A DNA stretch of 14,768 nucleotides from Halocafeteria seosinensis (lineage: Eukaryota > Sar > Bigyra > Bicosoecida). The position numbers were made by a program, and so were the translations under genes. Location: the NCBI GenBank assembly GCA_001687465.1, contig LVLI01004518.1, forward strand, positions 1 to 14,768, given 5' to 3'. Below are positions 9,155 through 14,768 of this stretch, piece by piece (the stretch's first letter is position 1; every line of letters begins with the position of its first letter). A model generated the notes under the pieces. That model searched no databases and had not been told where the DNA came from. It saw nothing but the letters and a program-made list of their open reading frames with translations.

Positions 9155-9883
9155 TTAAGCGGATTCGACAAGACCAACCCATCGTTGAGATTGGTGAGAG
9201 AGGGAGTTAAGAGCAAGGAGACCGCCGGATTGGTGAAGGAATTGAGATTTATCGGATTCACGACGAAGATGACGGCGAGGGGGATTACCTCCCATAGAAG
9301 ACCCTTGAGGAGCATAACCAACGCGTAGAAGATAGTTAGGAGCGTTCGCAGGGGTCGCAAAATCCGCACTTTCTGCAGTCAATAACGTATTAGAAGAACC
9401 GGCAAAAACGTCGTCGATCGGCTCTCTTAGTCCGGTGTCAAGGTTGAGAACATACAGATCGGTGTCCTCTTCAATCATTACATATAAATCTTCCTCACCT
9501 GAGACAGTCCGCCCAACAAAGTTGAATTCTGTAGCGTCTGCGACTTGGGAAATATCTCCGGTTGATATTGCGTACCCAACTCCAACAGAATAAGGTCCAA
9601 CATATTCATCATCTTGGTTTCCGGACATTTCAATGGATGCTTTAGCAGGTGGAACAACATTTATAAGAAATTCTCCAAACAATGCCTCTAAGTCTTCAGT
9701 TCGCATATCCACACCTATTTTATTTTCGTCGGCGGTTGCTTGGGCGTTCTGGGCGTCACCTTGAGCGGTGGAAGCGTCAGCAAGTGCTTGAGTTGCATCG
9801 GTTTGGGCTTGTCCAATACCGGGGATAAGTACGCTGTCGATGGTGTTTTTGAGGTGCAGGGAATAACCGTTTGAAACACTCAT
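9155..9883 (-). CDS. Fibre-like virion protein with Ala-rich coiled coil
   Basis: The protein is 242 residues, starting at the ATG at 9883, which follows a TATAGAA motif. After an MSVSNGYSLHLKNTIDSVL head come an Ala/Gln/Asp-rich stretch with alanine-coil periodicity (about residues 25-60: QTDATQALADASTAQGDAQ), an acidic beta-rich middle (EEDLYVMIEEDTDLYVLNLD) and a basic, Ser/Leu-rich tail. Head, coiled-coil stalk and beta domain are usual in viral fibres. The family is not recognised. It follows the coiled-coil gene by 45 bases and shares its MSVS start, so the two may anchor in the same way. A second frame near the 3' end (9118-9369) is open, but the chosen frame has the better codon pattern. 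Element 1 begins about 50 bases past the stop. Confidence 0.65.
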   Translation of the reverse strand: MSVSNGYSLHLKNTIDSVLIPGIGQAQTDATQALADASTAQGDAQNAQATADENKIGVDMRTEDLEALFGEFLINVVPPAKASIEMSGNQDDEYVGPYSVGVGYAISTGDISQVADATEFNFVGRTVSGEEDLYVMIEEDTDLYVLNLDTGLREPIDDVFAGSSNTLLTAESADFATPANAPNYLLRVGYAPQGSSMGGNPPRRHLRRESDKSQFLHQSGGLLALNSLSHQSQRWVGLVESA

Positions 9884-9887
9884 TTTA

Positions 9888-9894
9888 TTCTATA
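9888..9894 (-). promoter_or_regulatory. TATAGAA motif of the fibre-like gene
   Basis: TATAGAA on the minus strand ends four bases before the ATG at 9883. Confidence 0.6.
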
Positions 9895-9928
9895 TTACTA
9901 GGTAAAATAAAATTTTGTGTTATTTTCT

Positions 9929-10204
9929 TTAGTTTCCCCCAATGGTAGTCCCATCATCTAAGTTAATTACATAAGTTTGTTTGAGTTGTTCAACATAATT
10001 TTCTAGGTCTACAATTCTGTTTTTTAATAAGTTAATTTCTTCAAGAAGAGAACTAACGTCTTCACCTAACAGGTCTACAATGCGTATTTTTCCACTCTGG
10101 AGTGTTAACCCGCTTCCCAGCTTGACTTTGGAAGTTACTTTATCAGGATGGAGGAAATCTTGGATAATGGTTCGATCTGAATCAAGGATTTGGCTGACTG
10201 ACAT
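9929..10204 (-). CDS. Small coiled-coil virion-type protein
   Basis: The protein is 91 residues. The MSVSQILDSDRTIIQDF head is followed by a short beta-like segment (LGSGLTLQSGKIRIVDLLG) and a leucine-heptad helix at about residues 50-76 (VSSLLEEINLLKNRIVDLEN). A short tail ends in GTTIGGN. It probably forms an oligomeric coiled coil, for example a stalk or a minor virion component. No family is recognised. It lies 24 bases after capsid copy 1 and before the fibre-like gene, all on the same strand, which suggests a structural cassette. Confidence 0.65.
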   Translation of the reverse strand: MSVSQILDSDRTIIQDFLHPDKVTSKVKLGSGLTLQSGKIRIVDLLGEDVSSLLEEINLLKNRIVDLENYVEQLKQTYVINLDDGTTIGGN

Positions 10205-10205
10205 T

Positions 10206-10212
10206 TTCTATA
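10206..10212 (-). promoter_or_regulatory. TATAGAA motif of the coiled-coil gene
   Basis: TATAGAA ends one base before the ATG at 10204 on the minus strand and lies in the 24-base gap after capsid copy 1. Confidence 0.6.
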
Positions 10213-10228
10213 ATATAAAGGGATAGAA

Positions 10229-11575
10229 TTATTTGAGCTTATTTAAGCCTTGAGCGACTGCGAAATTCATAGCAGTCTTACCGAGGTCACTGTTCAAGGC
10301 TTTTTTACCTAATTTTCCCAGGACTGAATCCCCGTGAGATAAAGAAAACAACGCCGACTTTCGTTTACCTCCCACTCTAAGTTCTGTTGGAAAATCTTCA
10401 CCGACTTCTGGGGCGTTAATAATATCGCTTTCGGTCAAGAAACCACCAAAGATTGAGCTTGAACCGTTTTCGTTGTATAACAACTCGGAATCTAAGAAAT
10501 TAACGGCAAGTTCTACGCGTGGGGGAGCTGTCCAACCGGTAACAATTGAACGTTGGTCGTAAGCCTCTACATGAACTTTAAAAGTTTGGTTTTCTAACAA
10601 CCCTCCGGAGTGACCGGGTGGGAGGGTTATATCTTCGCCAATTGTTAGAATAATTGGACAACTGACAAGAGGCTTTTTATTACCATGTGAATCAATCCCA
10701 ATTCCGCGGAAAGTATTCCAGGGAATATTGATGTATTTTCTGGCGATGTCATAAAGTGCACCTTGGTCAAAAGTAATAAGTTGACTTGTGTCATTGCCAA
10801 CTTGAACATGCAACCGATATATGGCAAAAGTGAAGTCGGCTTGTTGAGGTGTCATATCTTGAAGGGGGATTCTCAAATCTACAACCAATTTTTGAGGATA
10901 TACAGGCAGGGTATAAGCTTCACTAGCGAATTTTGTAGTTGCTGGTTGTTCGGTTGACCCCATTGCCTGAAAGGATGAATCTTGTTGTGTTACCTGTACA
11001 TTATAACGTGTCAGGGGAACGACATTTAAGCCGGGTAAACCTTTATCTAAATCTTCCGGTTGGTCCATAACTTGATACCGAATTTCAGCACCTTTGAAAG
11101 GATTATTAACCTGTTCCGGAAAACCTTCTTGTATGATTGTTCTATTATTTCGACTTCTATTTTTACCGGAGTTTCTGGCAAGTTTCAAAACGCTATTAAT
11201 TGGTAAATCTACACTAACATTCGAGACACCCCATAGACCGGTACTATCTAAACCATTTGTACCATTGAACAACAGTGGGGAAATCCACGGCGTTTCTTCT
11301 AAATGATAAGAAACATAAATGTCGTACTCTGGGGCAGGTTGTCCCTGTGCTACTGCTTGGGTTACAGGAATTCCGTTAATGTAGTTAACTACAACACCAT
11401 TATCACCGGTATACGTTCCGCGGTTTCCCGCAGTACCACCGGTTAGTATCACTCCGGCTTCATTTGTGAAAGAAAAAGGATAAGAACCATCGGGGACATG
11501 TTGAGTTTGTAGAGTGGTATTGTCCAAGCCAGCCAACGGAGTGACACGGGTTTGTAAAATGGGCGAGCGTCCCAT
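10229..11575 (-). CDS. Double jelly-roll major capsid protein, copy 1, missing about 168 N-terminal residues
   Basis: This is the capsid subunit of a PLV/virophage-like virus by motif reading. It has TLQTQHVPDG near the start, ETPWISPLLF then GLWGVSNVSVDL, QADFTFAIYRLHVQVGND, then KYINIPWNTF and DSELLYN. All of these line up with the second capsid copy in the window. The C-terminus is an amphipathic basic helix (ALNSDLGKTAMNFAVAQGLN). The frame is intact over 448 codons from the ATG at 11575. Its first seven residues (MGRSPIL) come from the hairpin element, and homology to copy 2 begins at TPLAG. The first jelly-roll strands are therefore absent, and the usual TATAGAA motif is lost too. The product is unlikely to build a capsid unless the N-terminus is supplied elsewhere. 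A non-ATG start at 11584 is possible. Confidence 0.75.
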   Translation of the reverse strand: MGRSPILQTRVTPLAGLDNTTLQTQHVPDGSYPFSFTNEAGVILTGGTAGNRGTYTGDNGVVVNYINGIPVTQAVAQGQPAPEYDIYVSYHLEETPWISPLLFNGTNGLDSTGLWGVSNVSVDLPINSVLKLARNSGKNRSRNNRTIIQEGFPEQVNNPFKGAEIRYQVMDQPEDLDKGLPGLNVVPLTRYNVQVTQQDSSFQAMGSTEQPATTKFASEAYTLPVYPQKLVVDLRIPLQDMTPQQADFTFAIYRLHVQVGNDTSQLITFDQGALYDIARKYINIPWNTFRGIGIDSHGNKKPLVSCPIILTIGEDITLPPGHSGGLLENQTFKVHVEAYDQRSIVTGWTAPPRVELAVNFLDSELLYNENGSSSIFGGFLTESDIINAPEVGEDFPTELRVGGKRKSALFSLSHGDSVLGKLGKKALNSDLGKTAMNFAVAQGLNKLK

Positions 11576-11967
11576 AGAGATCAACCAAAATATAATTTCT
11601 TAACTTTTATTTTTTGTTTTAATAGGTGGGCATATGTGAGTACTTTTTAATTCGACGCCCATTGAACTATATATATTTTCAACTTCCCAACGCCATTTTC
11701 TGGAGGTACTCACATATGCCCAGTTATGTAATAGATACTCAAGTTTAAGAAAATATTCGTTTTTGCTTAACTTTGGAATTAAATACATAACTGGGCATAT
11801 GTGAGTACCTCAAAAAAACGGCATTGAATAATTGACAATAGATATAGTTCAATGGGCGTCGAATTAAAAAGTACTCACATATGCCCACCTATTAAAACAA
11901 AAAATAAAAGTTAAGAAATTATATTTTGGTTGATCTCTATGGGACGCTCGCCCATTTAGGGAGGAAG
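11557..11967. mobile_element. Long hairpin element 2 (same family as element 1), left tip missing
   Basis: The outer arms 11557-11672 and 11842-11957 are perfect inverted copies over 116 bases. The inner arms are clearly diverged, and the centre is near 11757. The 16-mer GGGCATATGTGAGTAC occurs four times, alternating in orientation (near 11628, 11707, 11793, 11871). The right end, read inward, is CTTCCTCCCTA then GCGAGCGTCCCATAGAGATC. It matches element 1 in layout (CTCCC, CTA, GCGAnCG, CATnGAGAT, AAAATA). The left end lacks the CTTCCTCCC tip and joins capsid coding sequence directly. There is no ORF of its own. Confidence 0.75.
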
Positions 11968-12013
11968 CAAAAAAGTCAAAAAGGAGAAATCATTTTTTTA
12001 TTTAATAAAAGAA

Positions 12014-12019
12014 TATAGG
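12014..12019 (+). promoter_or_regulatory. TATAGG variant of the start-proximal motif
   Basis: TATAGG lies three bases before the ATG at 12023 on the plus strand. It is a one-base variant of the motif found at the other genes and is the weakest member of the set. Confidence 0.35.
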
Positions 12020-12022
12020 TAG

Positions 12023-12145
12023 ATGTATTTTTATGGTGAAACTGTTGACAAAATATTTGACTTTAGTTATAGATTAGGTGAATGCATATATATGACCTTA
12101 AGAGACAAAGTACAAGAAATCAAAACTTGTATTGAAGAATTTTGA
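12023..12145 (+). CDS. Small ORF, 40 residues
   Basis: The ORF starts MYFYGETVDKIFDFSYRLGE and ends in a helix-prone acidic tail (DKVQEIKTCIEEF). It is the only plus-strand ORF with a motif-like start in this stretch. Composition is protein-like rather than random AT-rich translation, but the short length makes it uncertain. No family is recognised. Confidence 0.4.
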   Translation: MYFYGETVDKIFDFSYRLGECIYMTLRDKVQEIKTCIEEF

Positions 12146-12163
12146 TTAGTTTGTTTGATATGA

Positions 12164-12333
12164 CTAATCAAGAGAGACGTAGGAGGGAGAAAAGCCTTTT
12201 AGTCTGTGTGTCGCAAATTTTTTTGCCTGTTCAGGAGAACGGGCGTGTGTAATAATTTTTTTTCGGATAGTTCAAAACGTGGATCATTGCGAGTCATATA
12301 AACTAAATATCTTCGTTTTGAATTACTTGGCAT
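12164..12333 (-). CDS. Small basic protein (about 56 residues) with a one-base frameshift
   Basis: From the ATG at 12333 the reading MPSNSKRRYLVYMTRNDPRF runs into a run of eight A after FELSE. As written it stops at 12199 after 44 residues of poor quality. In the next frame the sequence is convincing to a stop at 12164 (SPEQAKKFATHRLKGFSPSY). One missing A explains the break. No family is recognised. An AAAATTTGA word lies upstream, one T longer than the early promoter octamer, which may be coincidence. Confidence 0.5.
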
Positions 12334-12359
12334 TATATTATTCAGTGTAAAAAATAAAT

Positions 12360-12656
12360 TCAAATTTTGTAATTATCAAGTGGACATCTATCGATAAAAC
12401 TCAGACACTCAAGACAAACAACATGAGAGTGATGACAATTAAGTTGTTTAACAGTGTTAATATTTTCATAACAAATAATACAAGGATCATTAGAATTTTC
12501 AAGCTCATGGGATTTTGGTTTCAGAAAATAGAAGTAATCTGAGCAATGATTTCCATTCCGGACATAAGCACCATTATAAACATTATAGCCCATATTTCTA
12601 AGTTGTTTTTCAATGTTCTTTGGTTGAACGTTTTTTAAAAATTTAGCAATACACAA
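12360..12656 (-). CDS. RING-finger protein, possible E3 ubiquitin ligase
   Basis: The C-terminal 40 residues hold a RING-HC-like zinc site: CIIC, 11 residues, then C-x3-H-x2-C-x2-C, six residues, then CPLD, where Asp probably replaces the last Cys ligand. The N-terminal half (NIEKQLRNMGYNVYNGAYVR) is unrecognised. RING proteins in eukaryotic viruses often direct host ubiquitination. The start is uncertain. The frame is open upstream to about 12686 without any ATG, 12656 is a TTG, and the first ATG falls inside the conserved-looking part. A lost base in the T9 run at about 12652-12663 may hide the true start. A RING domain is a eukaryotic-type feature and supports a virus of a eukaryote. Confidence 0.7.
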   Translation of the reverse strand: MCIAKFLKNVQPKNIEKQLRNMGYNVYNGAYVRNGNHCSDYFYFLKPKSHELENSNDPCIICYENINTVKQLNCHHSHVVCLECLSFIDRCPLDNYKI

Positions 12657-12685
12657 AAAAAAATTAACCTTTACTAAAGCTTAGT

Positions 12686-12850
12686 CTAAAACCACCTTTT
12701 TTTTTTTACTATCATAGAGACCTTTTTTTTAACGATTTTACTAGCTTTTGGAAGACTAACACCCATTCGTTTCATAACCTGGGAAACGATTTCACCTCGA
12801 TTGTGAAGAGGTGCATTTTTTCGCTTCTTTTTGCCTGCAACTCTAACCAT
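12686..12850 (-). CDS. Small, very basic protein (54 residues)
   Basis: The start is the ATG at 12850, after a TATAGAG motif. The N-terminus MVRVAGKKKRKNAPLHNRGE is strongly basic. It is followed by a short helix (IVSQVMKRMGVSLPKASKIV) and a Lys-rich end. It lies 35 bases downstream of capsid copy 2 on the same strand. A small basic protein next to the capsid gene could condense DNA, as adenovirus core proteins do, but this is inference. Runs of eight and eleven A near the 3' end make the C-terminus unsure. A shift at the first run would end the protein at an overlapping TAA with a different tail. Confidence 0.6.
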   Translation of the reverse strand: MVRVAGKKKRKNAPLHNRGEIVSQVMKRMGVSLPKASKIVKKKVSMIVKKKRWF

Positions 12851-12855
12851 GTTTT

Positions 12856-12862
12856 CTCTATA
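12856..12862 (-). promoter_or_regulatory. TATAGAG motif of the small basic protein gene
   Basis: TATAGAG on the minus strand ends five bases before the ATG at 12850, in the gap after capsid copy 2. Confidence 0.6.
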
Positions 12863-12885
12863 TATTCTAAATATTAAAAAAATTC

Positions 12886-14678
12886 TTACTTAAAGGCTCG
12901 GTTGATAGCTTTATCAGTTGCTTTTTCGACACCTTTATTCAGGACTTTATTACCTACTTAAGATATTGTATTACCCAATTTTCCAAGTAATTTTTTGCTT
13001 TTACCAGCTCCACCAATTTTTTGATCAAGATTTCGATCTTCAGGCCATGATTCGGCGTTAAGGGCATCATAATCGGTAAGGAAACCCCAAAAGATTTGAC
13101 TAACACCTTGATAATTATATAAAAATTCGGAATCGACTAGAAGGACACTTAATTCGACCCCAGTAGTAGAGTTAATTGGTGCACCGGTTTGATTTTGAGC
13201 TTCAAGTTCGAATTTTAAGTTTGTATGTGTACTTACGCCGGGGGCAAGACCGGCTTGAAGTTCAATATCTTCACCAAAATCTAATACCAATGGAGCAGAA
13301 GTGAGAGGGATACGTTCACCCTGGTCATTGAGTCCACGCCCCAAGAAAGTATCCCAAGGAATAGGTATATATTTCCGGGTCACTGTGTAAAGATCAGCTT
13401 GAGTGAAAGTTCTCAAGATATTAGCGTCATTTCCTAATTGAATGGACAAAGATAAGGTACAAAATGAAAATCAGCCTGGTTTCTGCCGAGGTGTTCCCTG
13501 GGAAGTCTAGGCATAAGGATAGCTTTTTCGGGGATTGAACCAAGTTGAATTTCATTTGAGTGGAGTTTTTTAGTCTCAGTTGTATTAAAACCCTCGTTAA
13601 CTTTTCTAGTTGAGGTTTCGAATCTATACATTGGTAGGGTGTTAACGAGGGTCATGGGTGAATCTTTACTATAGGGGGCTTCCATTGCAATATAATGTAA
13701 TTTTGGATCTAAAAAGGGTTACTATTACCGGAGTCTTCATCGGTAACTTCTAAATTTTGTCCAGTTCCCCCGAAGGCTGTTTTGTCATTTCTAGCCAATT
13801 GGGGTTTATTTACTGTATCTAAGTTTAATCGGAGTTGTTTGACTCCCCATAAACCCTGATGATTAATTCCGTTCTCTCCAATATATAACAATGGGGGGGA
13901 TCCATGGAGTTGCCTCAAGATAATATTTTACATAAATATCTACCGAATTACCAACGGTTAGTCCACCCGCGTCAGTTACAGCGACGTTTGTGGCTTTTGA
14001 ATTAGCTCCGGTAATTCCAGAGATACCGGCAACCGTAAAACCATTTGACTGGTATCCAGTACCACCTTGTGTCAACTCATTTCCAGAAGGGTCGGTAAAG
14101 GCCTGAGGGACAAAAGCACCGTCAGGGACATGTTGACTCTGTAAAGTCATATTTCTATAACTGGCTAGGGGAGTTGAATTTGATCCTGAGGCATTCTCGT
14201 AATTTAGAATACCAAGATCAATATTTGAAGGAGTATGGAAAGAATTAGCGGTATTTTCATTATACATCACAAGATTTTGTCCCTGAAATTGCTCAGATAA
14301 ATCGACGTTTATTGGTTGGTTGTTAATGGTCATTCTAGGGCTTTCAAAGAGTCTATTAAGTGGATGATCTCTTAGACAGATTTGTTGAGGTCTATAGAGG
14401 GGTTGATCTTGGGCACGTGCGTTATCTCTCGCGGTAACTGTACATTTATGAATATAAGAAGTGGCAACTCTTAAATCACGCCTAATAACGGTATCATAAG
14501 AGGGAGGATCAAGTTGAAATTGAAGCCCTCTTTTGCTGTTTGAACTAGGATCATCATCTTGGGCGTTATAATTACGACCACTGATGATAGTTTTCATTTG
14601 GGGTTCAAGTGGTTTAACAAGATCAGGGTAGTCCTTGTAAATTTTGGGTTGAAATTTTGGATCTGATATTAAACTCAT
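12886..14678 (-). pseudogene. Double jelly-roll major capsid protein, copy 2, with three frameshifts and one nonsense codon
   Basis: The ATG at 14678 follows TATAGAA directly. The N-terminal 270 residues are intact and include LRDHPLNRLF and TINNQPINVDLSEQF, typical of the first jelly roll of PLV-type capsids, then TLQSQHVPDG. Breaks by alignment to copy 1: at a G7 run at 13893-13899 (one base too many), at a T5 run near 13715 (one too few), and near 13446 (one too few). TAA at 12958-12960 interrupts the C-terminal tail, after which the frame continues (VGNKVLNKGVEKATDKAINR) to a stop at 12886. Undamaged length would be about 597 residues. Copies 1 and 2 are clearly diverged paralogues, not recent duplicates. 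The frameshifts could be sequencing errors; the nonsense codon is harder to explain that way. Confidence 0.8.
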
Positions 14679-14685
14679 TTCTATA
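14679..14685 (-). promoter_or_regulatory. TATAGAA motif of capsid copy 2
   Basis: TATAGAA abuts the ATG at 14678 with zero spacing. A second TATAGAA on the same strand, near 14748-14754, has no ATG close behind it and may be accidental. Confidence 0.6.
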
Positions 14686-14768
14686 TACTGAGCAATAGAA
14701 AAAAAATACTTTTTGAAAAGTAAGATCAAAAAAGGGTTTTTGTTGAATAAATTCTATAGTTAATTATC

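Noticed and set aside
8683-9182. ORFs across hairpin element 1
   Set aside because: They follow the inverted repeat and show no protein-like composition.
9118-9369. Alternative frame at the end of the fibre-like gene
   Set aside because: Hydrophobic but without a promoter motif, and the overlapping frame has a steadier pyrimidine-ending codon pattern. A frameshift cannot be fully excluded.
11600-11788. Minus-strand ORF inside hairpin element 2
   Set aside because: Open only because both arms are AT-rich; it has no start signal and is part of the inverted repeat.
8709-11967. CRISPR array
   Set aside because: The repeats are inverted arms and alternating dyads, not direct repeats with unique spacers.
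1-14768. tRNA or rRNA genes
   Set aside because: No cloverleaf with a GTTCGANTC-like arm and CCA-side stem, and no rRNA-like conserved stretch was seen.
1-14768. Reassigned genetic code
   Set aside because: Only three internal stops were found, while TAA, TAG and TGA all end genes at sensible positions; mutation is simpler. Kept as an alternative in the findings.

Overview
The window looks like DNA of a eukaryotic double-stranded DNA virus of the polinton-like virus (PLV) / virophage-like kind, from a protist or alga, either as a virus genome or as a decaying integrated copy. The main evidence is two related genes on the minus strand that resemble double jelly-roll major capsid proteins. Around them are fibre-like, beta-helix, lipase, HNH, RING and small basic proteins. 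Starts lack Shine-Dalgarno sequences. Instead, a TATAGA(A/G) motif sits 0-11 bases before the ATG of nine genes, on both strands and in both halves of the window.

Left half (1-7658, visibly richer in G+C): an unrecognised minus-strand gene (95-753), then a plus-strand series of class 3 lipase (807-1690), right-handed beta-helix protein (1720-4299), a very large modular fibre with three LamG domains and phage-type fibre repeats (4342-7518), and a 36-residue ORF (7562-7672). The last ORF ends inside a 70-bp perfect palindrome (7659-7728). Base composition changes abruptly there.

Right half (7729-14768, AT-rich): a gene-poor stretch carrying a Mimiviridae-type early promoter word (AAAATTGA), a NUMOD4/HNH/AP2-like endonuclease gene (8188-8669), a long imperfect hairpin element (about 8709-9107), then a minus-strand structural cassette of fibre-like protein (9155-9883), coiled-coil protein (9929-10204) and capsid copy 1 (10229-11575). 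Capsid copy 1 lacks about its first 168 residues and starts inside a second hairpin element (11557-11967), which belongs to the same family as the first. Upstream lie several small genes, a RING protein, a small basic protein, and capsid copy 2 (12886-14678). Copy 2 has a full-length N-terminus but three frameshifts and a nonsense codon.

The genes fit together as a late virion module: capsid, host-attachment fibres and carbohydrate-binding or depolymerase-like proteins, and a lipase that could act at a membrane. One endonuclease may be expressed early. Seven one-base indels at or beside homopolymers and three nonsense codons are spread over the window. The indels could be sequencing error. 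The nonsense codons, the capsid deletion and the hairpin elements suggest real decay and mobile-element activity. Functions come from motif reading only; no database search was possible.
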